From Rhabdophis nuchalis (Eukaryota; Chordata; Lepidosauria; Squamata; Natricidae): a DNA stretch of 64,000 nucleotides. The DNA lies in assembly GCA_039707465.1 (NCBI GenBank), contig CM077644.1:77336875-77400874 (forward strand), in the 5' to 3' direction. Position numbers and translations under genes: made by a program. Under the pieces are notes generated by a model, which saw nothing but the letters and a program-made list of their open reading frames with translations, was not told where the DNA came from and did no database searches. Shown here piece after piece: positions 32,971 through 44,700 of this stretch (position 1 is the stretch's first letter; each line of letters opens with the position of its first letter).

Positions 32971-34430
32971 TTAGCTTTCATCTGTTGCCGTTATAGTTTT
33001 TAAATATCTTGGATTTTAGTTGCACATAATTATTATATTTATGATTCACCTAAGCCCTATACAATGATTATCTTTTGTAATGATTGTAGCTCATCATAGG
33101 CAATGCATGTGGATTATTTATTAATAACTTCTGGTTCAAAATATGAATCATTTTTATAAAGGCCCCTATGTTATGATCCGTGGCTTTCTTATTTTAGAAA
33201 ATCAAGCTATCCTCTGCATTTTGTTTTGGGGAAGATGAGTTTTATTTGGGGGGGGGAGGGGTTGCAGATATAAAAAATATTTTTTTATCTTCAAACTTTT
33301 ACTGTATTTGCCCTTAAATTTTATTTTATATACCAAATAAATCCATAAATCTGTAATGAGTAGTATACGGGTAGCATTGGGTAGCATTGTTCCTACAATG
33401 TTCCAAGACATGGCTTACTTAATCATGCTTTTATCAAATAAAGCTGTCTGAGGGAGTTTTTCTCAAATATCTGCTGCCCATAGAAATATGTTACTGTTAC
33501 ATTAGAGCTCTAGCTCTAAGGCCCCCTTTGAAACTGTTCAAACAAAATTTCTAAATGCATTGTTAGGCAGCACATCCCATTGATTTTCTAATTATCTGTC
33601 AGGCTACAGATGGGCCTAATTTTAATTGAGGCATGAAGGTGCCTTTGACCCTTAAAATATAAGCCTGAATTGGTGTATTAGGAGAGCCTGTAACTGTCCA
33701 TTGCAACTCTCTATTCATATAGATAATCAGAATAAAAGTAATTCTAAGAGACTTTGAAGACTTCTGTTCAATATCTAACCTTGGTTAGAATCAAACAACC
33801 TGTGTGGAAGAGAAATGGTGGGTGTTTTATAGATATTCAGAAGGGTAACCTCTAGCCTAGTGTCTTACCACTTCATTTAATTCAATATTCATCTATGCCC
33901 AGAACACAAGAAAAGCTTTATCTTAGCTGGAGATGACATTTGGTCATTAGCCTAGTTATATTATACATTCAGTTCCTTTGCATAAACATCTGTTTATGTT
34001 TCCTAGAGAAAACTGAATCTGTAGGCCACATTATTCTCCACAACCCTTTTTACTTACCTTGACATAATGATTCAATTATGTACCTTTTATTGCAGAAACC
34101 TAAATGACAAAGATTGTTTGTTTCCTGCTCATAGAGACGTCATCAAAGATTTCTTAAAATGTCATAATATCTGATGTAATTGCCATATCAATCCATCACA
34201 AGATTATTTAGACTAGGAGAGATTGCATTTATTTTTTCCTATTTTTATAATAGCCAATAATAAATATGCATATGTGTGGTTGGTTATTACCTATGAAATA
34301 TAATGTATATTGACAGATTTTACTGATTTTATGCTTTAATTGATTGCTGTGGTATAAGAAGACAATAAAGTCTTATCTATTAAATATGCCACACTTGGCT
34401 TTATTCATGCAGCAAGTTAAATTCTGAATC
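32971..34430. other. AT-rich stretch, nothing recognised
   Basis: About 1.5 kb of non-coding DNA, with a G run near 33250. No gene or repeat is recognised. Confidence 0.4.
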
Positions 34431-34560
34431 AGAGGTGTCAAACTAGTGGCCCATGGGCCAGATCCATCACATGCAGGCCACGCCCACCCCTCTTCCATGA
34501 AGGGAAGAAACATGGTAGAATGTCACATGATGGCAATGTGATGCCACGAATTTGATGTCG
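34431..34560. repeat. hAT-like MITE fragment
   Basis: CAGAGGTGTCAAACTAGTGG then CCCATGGGCCAGATCCATCA and GGCCACGCCCACCCC match the left end of squamate/vertebrate hAT elements that start CAGAGGTGTCAAACT. The right end is decayed (CACGAATTTGATGTCG). Confidence 0.6.
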
Positions 34561-36324
34561 ATGTTCTAAATGATACTACAGATTATAGTAACTAGGTTTA
34601 CACAACAAGTTAAGCCCCATAGATATTACTTGAATATTGGAGTGTAAAAAATATGATTTAGTGTTTAGTGTTCCTCATGACTTGTTCAACGTCATAGTCC
34701 AGGTTCAATTAGTTGAAAAGTTAAATATCTTAGAATGCAGAATCATAAAAATATGATTAATTATAAGATGGTTTTGTATATTCAGAAGTAAACCAATGGA
34801 AGTTACTCTCATGTAAGTGGCTATAAATAGTTTAAGGTAAGTAACTGTATTACTATTGCATATTCTCTGCTCAAGTAAAGTAGGGCAGCTTGAAAAGTAT
34901 CTAAAAGTGAGAGAACAGCATCAGCAGCACCAATTAGCAAGTGAATTTGAGGCTGCTGAAAAAACCGCAATATTTTAGCCTACAAAATTCTAAAATAGGA
35001 CTAACCATATTTAGGATTATGATTAAAAAAGAAGAATGTTCTGAAAAAGTCCTGTGTTAAAATATTTTCCCATTTTAGAAGAGTGGGGAAATGTTCTGTA
35101 TTGATATTACTAGGTTTGAATCAAATGATAGATTTCTAAGAACCAAGAATTTTAGAACATGTAGTATGAGAAAATTAATTTTAGTAATTTTAGTAAATAA
35201 TAACCTCATCCAAAAAAAACCCAATGGTATACCAGCTTAAAGTAAAGTTTCTTACCTTGGTCAACATTGCATTTTAATGCCATTTTCAATGCTAAAACCT
35301 CTGTCAGTGAGAATATTTGTAAAGAGCAGATGATGACCAACTATTTATCTATCTGGACTATATATAACAGAAATGAAAGAAATATGTATTGGTTTCTTCT
35401 TACATACTTCAAGAATGCAGCGGAAGATATATTATGTACTGTTTTGAAGTTTGAAGAGTTTATGCAATTTAGGCTACTCTGCCTATTAAGTGTTCAGTTT
35501 AATGTTGTAGAAGCTGACCTCTCCTCATTTGACTGCTTTGGATAGGTTACATATTAGTATCTTAGTCCAATTTTCTAAAAGCTTTATTGATTAAAAACTA
35601 AGATCAACACACACTGTTTCATTGCAGTAAAGTATTATAAAAGATATTCAGAATTTAAAAGAATCATTTCTTCTGGAACATTGCCTGAAATCTACATGTA
35701 GCCAAAATTATTAAGAAAACATAATATTAGAGAGTTGTTTATTGGCAATAACAAAATAAGCTGAATCCAATAAATTGTCCATAAGTTTCTTAATTTGTGT
35801 GCTTGCATCTTGTGCATATGTCAAAGCTGTTTTATTTGTTATTTGTTATTGAATAATGATATCACAAGGTATTAGCCTGAAGTGGTTAAGGATCTATATA
35901 ACTGTAAAAGCTGAGTATCAATGAACCAGTTATTTGCCCTTCCTTTCGGTGGAATAATGGAACTTCCCAATTATTCAAGTTTTTCTACATATTTCTCCGT
36001 AGAAAGCTTTCTTGGGTTTTGAAATCATTAATAAAATATCCATCTGCGCACTTCAGAAGAATATTGCTAAAGCAGTTCACATCTCATTTTGCCAGCTGTG
36101 ATTATCCATGAATAATAGAGCAACTGTTAAATATTTTTGATAAATATTCTAAACTGACTAGATTTAAATACTGAAGAAGTTCTCAATGAGGAATCAGCTA
36201 CAATTATTTTAACTACAGCTTGCCTTATGGTTCATAAAATCATCATATTTTATCATTCATTTTATCTAATGTGCTGTACAAGAGTATACTTGATGTAATT
36301 AATTAATTGTATATATTATATATA
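34561..36324. other. AT-rich stretch, nothing recognised
   Basis: About 1.8 kb of AT-rich non-coding sequence. A 92-codon frame at 35267-35545 has no domain, codon bias or splice context to support it. Confidence 0.4.
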
Positions 36325-36500
36325 TCATTTTTACATAGCCACTCATCTCGGAGATTTGTGACTCTGGATGGTGTACAATAAAAAGAAATAATAAAAAACT
36401 AACAATTAAAAAAATTCAGCAGTTAAAACAATCAAAATTACCAGTAACAAAGTAGCAGAGATAATTGCTTTTGGGGGCAACAAAGCCATCTCACTAATTT
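36325..36500 (-). repeat. Old L2-like 3' UTR fragment
   Basis: Contains TTTACATAGCCACTCATCTC and GACTCTGGATGGTGTACAAT followed by A-rich sequence, like the reverse complement of decayed L2 3' ends near 48.4, 50.8 and 56.3 kb. Assignment is approximate. Confidence 0.45.
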
Positions 36501-37385
36501 CCTGTTTTGAGACCCCCTGAATCTGTTGGCATAGTCATGTTTTAAGAGTTAGGATATGAAATCAGAGATACATCAATAATATTCAATAATCAATAATAGG
36601 ATAATATTCCATGGAGGTGTCATGACAGAAAAGATGTGTCTCTTCGGTCCTGCTGTATGTGATGGGACTTGTTATTGGTAAAAGTCTTGTTTTATCAATA
36701 ATTTATCTGGCATTAAATAGCAGGATTTTCAGGTTTGAAAATTGAATGATTTCGATGATTTAACAAAATAACAGAGTTGGAAGGGTCATTGGAGGTCTTC
36801 TAGTTCAACCCCCTGCTCAGGCAGGAAGCCCTATTGCAACAGTTTTCAACCTGTGGGTCGCGAACCCTTTGAGGGTCAAACAACCCTTTCACAGGGGTTG
36901 CCTAAGACCATTGGAAAACATATTTTCGATGGTCTTAGAAACCAAGACACCTGCATGCCACTGTTTGGAGCCAGGGGAGCAGTGGCGGTGGTGGGTGCTG
37001 CCTTGCAAAAGGGAGGGGCTACTTTACAGCGGCGGTGTGAGGACAGCCGGCACCCAGCCAATTGGGACACAAGAGGCATTGGTGGGAGGATCGGAGAGCT
37101 GCGCTTGATGAGGGGAGGGGAGGGGAGGGGGGAGAATGGAGCGTGCAAGCGCTGGTGAGGCAGCGCCCTGTGAGATGGCTGGGCCGATCACGGTCTCCCA
37201 GCGGGGAGGGGAGGGGGAGGGGACGCCGGGAAGAAGGAGCCGAGGACCGAAGCAGGAAGGATGGTAACGATCTCCCTTCAGTCCGTAGCCGCCGCCTCCT
37301 CGGAGACTCGGAAGTTCACATGGGCACGGGTTTCCCTTTTCTGTAAAAACTTCCATCAATTCACAAGGAGACCCTCCTTTGTTTC

Positions 37386-37650
37386 CTAGGATAGAACAAT
37401 AGGATGGAATAGAATAGAATGAAATAGGAATAGAATGAAATAGAAATAGTAATGTTTATTGGTGAAGTGTGATAAGACACACAAGGAATGTCTCCAGTGC
37501 ACCAACTCACAGTACATATAAACATTAAGTAATAGGTCATAATAATAGTTACAATCATTAGTTACAAACAACAATTGATAAATCATAATGAACCAGTAAG
37601 ACAAGATGAAAAATAGGAGGGGATATCCAACCTAGTACTGTATTTGACCC
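37386..37650 (-). mobile_element. LINE 3' end with AATAG repeats
   Basis: (GAATA)n-type repeats at 37410-37450 precede TTTATTGGTGAAGTGTGATA, AGACACACAAGGAATGTCTC and CAACTCACAGTACATATAAA. This is a common squamate LINE 3' end read on the opposite strand. It lies inside the SPIN element. I believe it belongs to the CR1 group but cannot confirm. Confidence 0.6.
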
Positions 37651-37744
37651 ATTTTTTTACTGACTTCTCCGTTCTATTTATATTTTGTTACCAACTGAAA
37701 TGTTTCGTGGACTTTCTGTAACAAGGTTATAGGTTATATTATAT

Positions 37745-39157
37745 TTATTTATTTATTTATCAAATTTATATCCCGCACCTATCTCTGGATTGGACTCAGG
37801 GCGGCGCACAGGAAAGGAATAAAATGTAAAAAACAATAAATACAGGCTATTAAAAATAAATTAAATTAAATTGCACCCGTGCTAAAATTGTCAATTAAAA
37901 CCCATTTCTAAAATAAGATTAAAATTTAGAGCTATGCCAGGCCGGCCTCGTGAAAGAGATATGTTTTTAGAGCCCGGCGGAAGAGGCGCAGGTCCGTGAT
38001 CGTGCGGAGGTCGGGTGGTAGGCCATTCCAGAGGGCAGGAGCTGCCACAGAGAAGGCTCTCGCTCTGGGGGCCGCCAGCTGGCATTGTCCGGCAGACGGC
38101 ACCCTGATGAGGTCCACCATGTGAGAGCGGACAGGTCTAAGGGAGGTATGTGGTAGAAGGAGGTCCCGCAGATAACCAGGTCACATTCCATGGAGTGCTT
38201 TGAAGGTGGTCACTAACACCTTGAAGCGCACCCGGAAGGCCACACAGTGCAGCTCGCGCAGTAGAGGTGTTATATGGGAGTATCTCGACACTCCCAAAAT
38301 CCCCCGCGCGGCTGCGTTCTGGACTAGCTGGAGCCTCCGGGTGCACCTCAGGGGGAGCCCCATGTAGAGAGCGTTACAGTAGTCTAGGCGGGAGGTGACG
38401 AGGGCTTGAGTGACCGTGTGTAGGGCATCACGATCTAGAAAGGGGCGCAACTGGCGTATCAGGTGAACCTGATAAAAGCCCCCCCTGACCACGGCCGTCA
38501 GATGGTCATCCAACGACAGCCGGGAATCCAGGAGGATGCCCAACTTGCGGGCCCTTTCTGCGGGAGCTAGTAACTCGCCCCCAATAGCCAGAGATGGTAC
38601 CAACTGGCTATATCGTGATGCCGGAAACCACAGCCACTCGGTCTTGGACGGGTTGAGTTGAAGCCTGTTTCTCCCCATCCAGGCTCGCACGGCCTCCAGG
38701 CACCGGGACATCACTTCACCGGCATCGTTGGGGTGGTCAGGGGTAGAGATGTACAGCTGGGTGTCATCAGCGTACTGATGGAATTCTACCCCAAAACCAC
38801 GGATGATCTCACCCAGTGGCTTCATATAAATGTTGAACAGGAGGGGTGAGAGGACCGACCCCTGAGGCACCCCACATGTGAGGGGCCTAGACGTCGACCT
38901 CTGCCCTCCTGCCAACACAAATTACAACCGGTCGGAGAGGTAGGAGGAGAACCACCGCAGGACGGTGCCTCCTAACCCCAGCCCCTCCAACCGGTGCAAT
39001 AGGATAGCATGGTCGATGGTATTGAAAGCTGCCGAGAGGTCTAATAGGACCCGAATAGAGGAATGACCCCTATCCCGAGCCCTCCAGAGATCATCCACCA
39101 ACGCGACCAATGCCGTCTCTGTGCTGTACCCAGGCCGGAAACCGGACTGGCGTGAAA
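37745..39157 (-). mobile_element. L2-clade LINE, second copy, 1.4 kb
   Basis: Minus strand, inside SPIN. ORF2 pieces: [19 protein letters not shown] and [20 protein letters not shown] (39157-38922), then [37 protein letters not shown] and [20 protein letters not shown] (38918-38181), then VPSAGQCQLAAPRARAFSV and WNGLPPDLRTITDLRLFRR (to 37932). A 6-nt in-frame deletion changes the usual ELHWLPV block to ELHCVAF. Stops occur near 38190 and 38920. The 3' UTR signature lies at 37775-37815. The 5' end stops abruptly in the RT domain at 39157, where an ATTGT array begins. Confidence 0.92.
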
Positions 39158-39226
39158 TTATTGTATTGTATTGTATTGTATTGTATTGTATTGTATTGTA
39201 TTGTATTGTATTGTATTGTATTATAT
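39158..39226. repeat. (ATTGT)n pentanucleotide microsatellite
   Basis: About 13 tandem copies of a 5-bp unit (TTGTA register) between the 5' end of the L2 copy and the right half of SPIN. Confidence 0.95.
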
Positions 39227-39525
39227 TATTTTCATTAGCAAACCATTTCACAATATATAATTACGTATTGTTTTTGTGATTAATCAGAAAATTAATCATG
39301 CTTTATTATGTTTAATTTATAATAATGAAAATACATCCTGCATATCAGATATTTACATTATGATTCATAACAGTAGCAAAATTACATTTATGAAGTAGCA
39401 ATGAAAATAATTTTATGGTTGGGGGTCACCACAACATGAGGAACTATTAAAGGATCGCAGAATTGGGAAGGTTGGGAACCACTGCATTTCAGTTAAATGG
39501 TTGTCCAATCTCTTCTTAAGAGATG

Positions 39526-40917
39526 TTGTTTGAAAGATTAGTAAATCTTTTGTCCAAAGTAATTTTTGGAATACAATAACTGTAACAACAGTGTAGAGGG
39601 TCCTCCCCAAAAGTATTTGATGGTCTTTAACCCCATTTATGGAGGTCTTGAAAAACAATATGCTGGCTTGAAAGGTGTTCTTTTTGCTTTTTGGAGGCTC
39701 TGAATTAAAGATCCAGCATTAAAGTTAAAATATTTAGAACTGATTATTATTACTACTGGTAAATATAATTGAAATATTTAAATAGTTGCCTTTGGCTTAA
39801 ATATAGTACTTTTTAAAGTGTGGAACAAATATTTTGCATTTTTTTCTGTATCAGTCTGTTATTCACTAAAGAACCATGATGCCTCTCTATAATTGTTAAA
39901 CATTTTAGTTTTTGGAAAGACTTCAGAGACATTCAGTGCCGCATGTGATAATTTACATATAAACAATTTAAAATCCCAATTCTATTGTTTGTTAGGGAAT
40001 ATAGTACCGTAGATGAATGAATTAAAATACATTTAAAATTTCCATTTGAATATTCAAGTCTTATTTTCACTGAATCATAGAATTTAAATCACATTCTGTG
40101 GTTTCTGGTTAATAGATCATCTTACAAATTTCAAGTAAAACAGGACAGTTTCCAAAATAACTGCCTTTTTGAAATAACATCTTAGAGGTTAGCTTCTGGA
40201 AAAATTCAGCTATGAAATAGCTGATGTTACCAACAACTGGGAAGGGAAGAATGGGAGAATTCTTTCTCATGAATTGTAAGAAACAGGTGCCACTTGTTCC
40301 ACAAATAGTCTTCCTCCTTCACCAACAGTGTGTTGCATTAGGAGCATGTTGTTTATGCCTCTTTTTTCTCTGCATCAGTCAACATTTTTCTTTGTCTGGA
40401 TTAAAACTTCAATGGATTTTTGAGAGGGACTTTGTAACATTGTTTGTACATTTGTACAATGACTTTGTCCATTGTAACAAAAAACATCTAGTTGTGGCAC
40501 AGTGATGCCTTTTAAAGTATCTAGCGACTTGACCCTAAACTCAAAACTTAAAAACAAAATAGATTTTTTTTGGGGGGAGTGCTGTTTGCTACTGGAGATG
40601 AAGAAACCAGGACACGAGTGAAGGATCTGTAAGTAGAACTGGTCCAACTTCCCACAACAAACAACATTGGTTGCTTATTCACCACATATTTTTAAAAAAG
40701 GTCTATAAAGAATTTGGAATACCTTAGGAATAACGTGAAATACATTTGCTCTCAAATCACTGTGGTACAGAGATTCGGCAGATGAATATCTACCTATCTA
40801 CCTATCCCATAGGAATGAATGGTAATTAAAAGGAGACAAACCATGTGGGATGACTTGAAGTTTCAGAGATGAGATATAAATGCTATGAATGAATTAAAAA
40901 ATGAAGCTAGTATTTTA
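39526..40917. other. AT-rich stretch, nothing recognised
   Basis: About 1.4 kb. The only low-complexity feature is a short CTAC/TATC run at about 40788-40806. A 93-codon frame at 40224-40505 has no recognisable domain. Confidence 0.4.
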
Positions 40918-41252
40918 ATTAGTTTCCGGTCCTCTGGAACGACCTACCCCCCGACCATCGCACTACCTCGGACCTCCGCCTCTTCCACCAACATCTCAAG
41001 ACGCATTTATTCCAACAAGCCGGCCTAGGATAGCCCCCCGCTTCTGACTTTTTAAATATAAATTATAATTTGATAAAGTTTTAATATGGGTTTTAGCATG
41101 GGTTTAATTAATTTAATATATTTTAATTGATGTATATTGTATTGTGTGGTTTTAAATAATGCCTGTGCGCCGCCCTGGGTCCTAACAAGGAGAAGGGCGG
41201 GGTATAAATTTGATAAAATAAAATAAAATAATAAAAATAAATAACTCAGAGT
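40918..41252 (+). mobile_element. L2-clade LINE 3' end, short copy
   Basis: Begins in the ORF2 C-terminal block (CTCTGGAACGACCTACCCCC, TCCAACAAGCCGGCCTAGGA) and runs through the 3' UTR signature (GCGCCGCCCTGGGTCCTAAC, GGGCGGGGTATAAATTTGAT) to an AATAAAATA tail. It is very similar to the 7.9-8.4 kb copy. Confidence 0.9.
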
Positions 41253-41254
41253 AT

Positions 41255-41403
41255 AATCTCATTCATAGGTTTTCACGGGCATAGGTATCCTGGTCTTATA
41301 TTCGGGTCTTTTGCCGTATAAGATTGAGATTGTCTTGGCAAAGTTTCGGCGAGGTCTCACTCGCCATCTTCAGGCTGGTGTTTTCGGCTTCGGAGCTGCT
41401 GTG
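41255..41403 (-). mobile_element. Penelope-like element terminal fragment
   Basis: On the minus strand this reads ...CCTGAAGATGGCGAGTGAG, ACCTCGCCGAAACTTTGCC, then AAGACCCGAATATAAGACC and GCCCGTGAAAACCTATGA. The pairing of CTGAAGA, a short GC hairpin and GAAAC, followed by GTGAAAACCT, is the pattern I know from the repeated ends of vertebrate Penelope-like retroelements. No RT or GIY-YIG domain is present. The family assignment is an inference. Confidence 0.6.
41343..41373 (-). ncRNA. Hammerhead-ribozyme-like core
   Basis: On the minus strand: CUGAAGA (41367-41373), a 6-bp GGCGAG/CUCGCC helix closing a six-base loop, then GAAAC (41343-41347). This matches the conserved hammerhead order CUGANGA - helix II - GAAA. 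One extra U separates CUGAAGA from helix II. Helices I and III are not obvious in this fragment, so activity cannot be claimed. Confidence 0.4.
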
Positions 41404-41414
41404 TCTATAAATCT

Positions 41415-41459
<45 letters not shown>
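41404..41459. repeat. (GT)n microsatellite
   Basis: Roughly 20 uninterrupted GT units starting near 41417, next to the Penelope-like fragment. Confidence 0.9.
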
Positions 41460-41460
<1 letters not shown>

Positions 41461-41464
41461 AGTG

Positions 41465-42391
41465 TTGGCTTTGTTGCTGTGAGTGGGTTGATTGGCTATG
41501 TAGTTGTATCATGATTAGTACTGGCTGTGTTTTTTTCCCCCAGAGCAGATGAGAACTGAGAACATGTTGACTTGCTCAAGGCCATCCAATTAGTGAACTT
41601 AGATTTCCCAAGGTGGATCCAAACTAAATAGCATTTTACCATATTGGTTGTAAAGAGTTGTTTATACTAAAATGTGATATTTTTGTTCAGAATAGAAACA
41701 TCTGTTAAATGGAATTTCCCAAAGTTCCATTTTTGTTCTTTTATGTGGAGGTGGGGGAACTAGTGCCAGTTTATCTGTAATTTGTTGAAATCACACTTTT
41801 TAGTTAAGTTGACAGGGTTATCATTATCATTTGACTTTTAAAGTGCATTGTGCTAAGAAGATATAGCATCTGTTTATATGAAGTTTTCTTTTCTCTCTTT
41901 TGGTTTGACTCATTGTTGCTAATCCTTTTTGTATGGTACAATAACCTAAGTGACAGAAAGAAAAATCTTGTAACTAATTTTATCTAAATAATGTGCTTTC
42001 ATAGAATGTACCTTCTGGGAGAAGCATCCAATTACTCTGCCATTAGTATTATAAGGAAAGAATCAACCAACCTCCTATACTTTGTAAGCAAGGAATATAA
42101 AATGCACCAATTCTGTACTATGCTCTGTCATTATACTGACAATTTGACTTCTAGAGTGCAGATAGTCCAAAACGTTTTAGTGTTGAAAATCTTAATTAAA
42201 ATGCATATTTGTTAATAGTAATTCAAAGTGATCTTAAGAGTATTTAAAAATAAATCTAGTCTATTCTTAAGGATCATGACCAAAATATAAAGTCATTATT
42301 GGTAAGAGAAAGATTTTCTTTCTTGATTTTTTATTTCAAAATGAATCACTTTTGTATTGATTCCATAAGCTCATTTGGGAGTGTACACATT
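41465..42391. other. Non-coding stretch, nothing recognised
   Basis: AT-rich sequence before the minisatellite-bearing MITE. No supported gene. Confidence 0.4.
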
Positions 42392-43043
42392 TACCGTATT
42401 TATTCGACTATAACGCGCACACGTGTATAACGCGCACCCCCTAATTTTCGATTAAAAATCGGTATAAAATTTTTATACCGATTTTTATAAAGCATGACGG
42501 CCGGGCTCCGCAGCTGAGGGGCGATGGAGCGATGCCGTTCCACCCTAACCGCGTCTCTTTCTGCCTCCGCTTCTCCCCCCGCGTCTCTTTCTGCCTCCGC
42601 TTCTCCCCCCGCATCTCTTTCTGCCTCCGCTTCTCCCCCCGCGTCTCTTTCTGCCTCCGCTTCTCCCATCGCGTCTCTTTCTGCCTCCGCTTCTCCCCCC
42701 GCGTCTCTTTCTGCCTCCGCTTCTCCCATCGCGTCTCTTTCTGCCTCCGCTTCTCCCCCCACGTCTCTTTCTGCCTCCGCTTCTCCCCCCGCGTCTCTTT
42801 CTGCCTCCGCTTCTCCCCCCGCGTCTCTTTCTGCCTCCGCTTCTCCCCCCGCGTCTCTTTCTGCCTCCGCTTCTCCCCCCGCGTCTCTTTCTGCCTCCGC
42901 TTCTCCCCCCGCGTCTCTTTCTGCCTCCGCTTCTCCCCCCGCCGCCGCGCAGAAACCCGAACCCTCGTTTATAACGCGCACCCAAACTTTGAATTCTTTT
43001 TTGGGTACAAAATTTTGCGCGTTATACTTGAATAAATACGGTA
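42392..43043. mobile_element. TA-flanked MITE (TACCGTATTTATTCGA family) with internal minisatellite
   Basis: 652 bp. The left end TACCGTATTTATTCGACTAT and AACGCGCA is the inverted complement of the right end (TGCGCGTTATACTTGAATAA, ATACGGTA) with about two differences over 28 bases. The subterminal GTGTATAACGCGCAC and ATAACGCGCACCC repeat the motif. The middle is a 13-copy 30-bp minisatellite. No transposase. The terminal TACCGTATTT is shared with the other TA-flanked MITEs here. Confidence 0.88.
42551..42940. repeat. 30-bp minisatellite, 13 copies
   Basis: Unit GCGTCTCTTTCTGCCTCCGC + TTCTCCCCCC, 13 head-to-tail copies (390 bp). A few units vary (GCATCTC, CCCATC, CCCACG). Because 30 is a multiple of three and the unit lacks stops in several frames, long repetitive open frames appear on both strands. 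They have no other sign of being genes. Confidence 0.95.
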
Positions 43044-44620
43044 GTATAATTGCTGAGGATAATTAGTGAATTTATCCTTTCTGCATGGTTTATGTACACA
43101 TGTAATGAGTAATAGCCTGAAGAGTGGTAGATATAACTTGAGTCTACATATGTTTATTCAGACGTTCAGCTAATTTGGGTTTTGCTACATTAAAAATCAA
43201 GTCGTTTATGGATAAGTCAACACCAGTGTATTGCCTTCTATTTGTATATAGCAGAGTTTAGGCCTTAAAATATTTGTCACCATATTTTATAAGGAGCTTC
43301 AATTATTAGCAAACAGGACATTTTCTAATACGTAATAACCACGTGGTTGCAAATCCTCCAATTTTAGGATTTAGGACAATCTTACAATATTAGCAATTTA
43401 ACAAAAAGAAATTTAACTGGATTTGTTTTCTCACTTCAGGGAGTGGAGCATTTTCCTCAAATTTCTGACTCACTTAGAGAATAAGTAGTTTAATCTTCTT
43501 TTTCTTTTATGTTCTAGGTGTTTAGCCTAATCATCTTCTCTTCCTGAGCCTACCTGCATACAATTCAACCTAATATTAGCACGGATAAGGTTACATTCAG
43601 TTGGCCAGTTCCAGCTTTCATCACTTCTGCCTTAACAACTGTCCCCTTCCCCTGTCTGCTTTCTATCTGCCTCTATCTCTAGTTCTTTCTAGTTTTTCTT
43701 ATATTGACATTCTTCTCTGGTTTTGATTTAAACTGTCTTCCTCTCTTCTGCTTTGATACTATTATTTGCTGTCATAGTTGTCACTACTTTTAAAAACAGC
43801 ACAAAACAAGCACATGTGCAGCCTCTTGGAACCATTTTGAACAACACTAAAAAAATATCATTTTAGGATTTCTTGATTTCTGAAAAAAGTTAACAAGCTG
43901 AGATTATAATAATTTTAAGAGGAACTGACATTCTGGGAGATTTAAAAAAATCCTGGTCAACACCATTAAATGGAAAAGTAGTAACAAAAACTTCAGAACT
44001 AAAACACATCTCCAAAACAAAAATATATAGATTATCAATCAAGTAAATTGTGCAGGAAGAAAGGTAGATAGCCTTGCGAAATATTGAATTGCTACTTAGA
44101 CAAAGTGAGTGCTCGCAGTCTTTAAATCCTGGGAAAGCAAGATATCTGGCAGAAAACGGCTCAAGCAAATACGTCCATGATTTACTTGGAATATAAGAAA
44201 AAGGGGAAGTAAGTCTCAAAGTATAGTTCTAGTCTAGTGACAGCAAGTGACAGGGTTCCAAAAAGCTGCATAAAAAGTATAGTTTTCAAATAATATGAAA
44301 TATTCCTTCCATTCAGTTTTGACTTTGAATACTGTGTCCAAATGGGATTTAGACAAAGTGGAACTGGTTCAGAGAATGGCAAGAATAATAACCAGAGGAC
44401 TAGAAACCAAGTCATAAAAAGACAGATGGAAAGAACAATGAGTTTAGTTTTGTGAAAAGAAGCGGGAGGACAGGGGTATCTCAGGGGCAAAGGGCAAAAA
44501 AAGTCAAGATGGTAGTCATGACTGCACCGACAAAAACCTTTTACATGGACTCAAAAAAATCAAATGGGCTACAGATCTGTGGTTTGGATGCTTTGATCCT
44601 CCTGTAAATATCCTGATGCA
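43044..44620. other. Non-coding stretch, nothing recognised
   Basis: About 1.6 kb. Minus-strand frames at 43890-44219 and 44182-44490 overlap each other and show no domain. Confidence 0.4.
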
Positions 44621-44700
44621 GAGGTGGTCTGCTACCAGTTCTCCAGAACCGGATGTTAATTTTCTGAGCAGTTTGGAAAACCAGCTGTTGGAATAAATAA
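44621..44700. repeat. hAT-like fragment (CAGAGGTGG...CCGGTT type)
   Basis: GCAGAGGTGGTCTGCTACCA, GTTCTCCAGAACCGGATGTT and TTTCTGAGCAGTTTGG resemble the end of the hAT family seen complete at 24443-25480. Only one end is visible. Confidence 0.6.

Larger units (their letters stand above)
36840..39484. mobile_element. SPIN-type hAT transposon, interrupted by LINE insertions
   Basis: The left end CAGTTTTCAACCTGTGGGTC, then GCGAACCCTTTGAGGGTCAA, CCTTTCACAGGGGTTGCCTA and AGACCATTGGAAAACATATT is the SPIN signature. The right end at 39235-39484 has TTCATAACAGTAGCAAAATT, ATGAAGTAGCAATGAAAATA, GGTTGGGGGTCACCACAACA and GTTGGGAACCACTG, which inverts to the left tip. About 1.85 kb of LINE sequence and a microsatellite (37386-39226) separate the halves, leaving about 800 bp of SPIN. 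I find no transposase, so it is a non-autonomous or internally deleted copy. The 8-bp target duplication is not convincing (TATTGCAA against CATTTCAG). Confidence 0.9.
36765..39525 (-). mobile_element. CR1-group LINE 3' end, split by a SPIN element
   Basis: Minus-strand CR1 tail. The plus strand shows ACAGAGTTGGAAGGGTCATT, GGAGGTCTTCTAGTTCAACC and CCCTGCTCAGGCAGGAAGCC up to 36839. It continues at 39485 with CATTTCAGTTAAATGGTTGT and CCAATCTCTTCTTAAGA, the next part of the same consensus. The 2.6 kb between is a later insertion. Confidence 0.85.

Noticed and set aside
36832..39492. 8-bp target duplication for SPIN
   Set aside because: TATTGCAA and CATTTCAG share too few bases; CR1 continuity supports insertion but the duplication is not demonstrable.
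42551..42940. CRISPR-like regular array
   Set aside because: Units are contiguous with no unique spacers, inside a eukaryotic transposon. It is a minisatellite.
42400..43066. Repetitive proteins of 146-193 residues on both strands
   Set aside because: A 30-bp stop-free unit keeps all frames open; there is no start context, conservation or domain.
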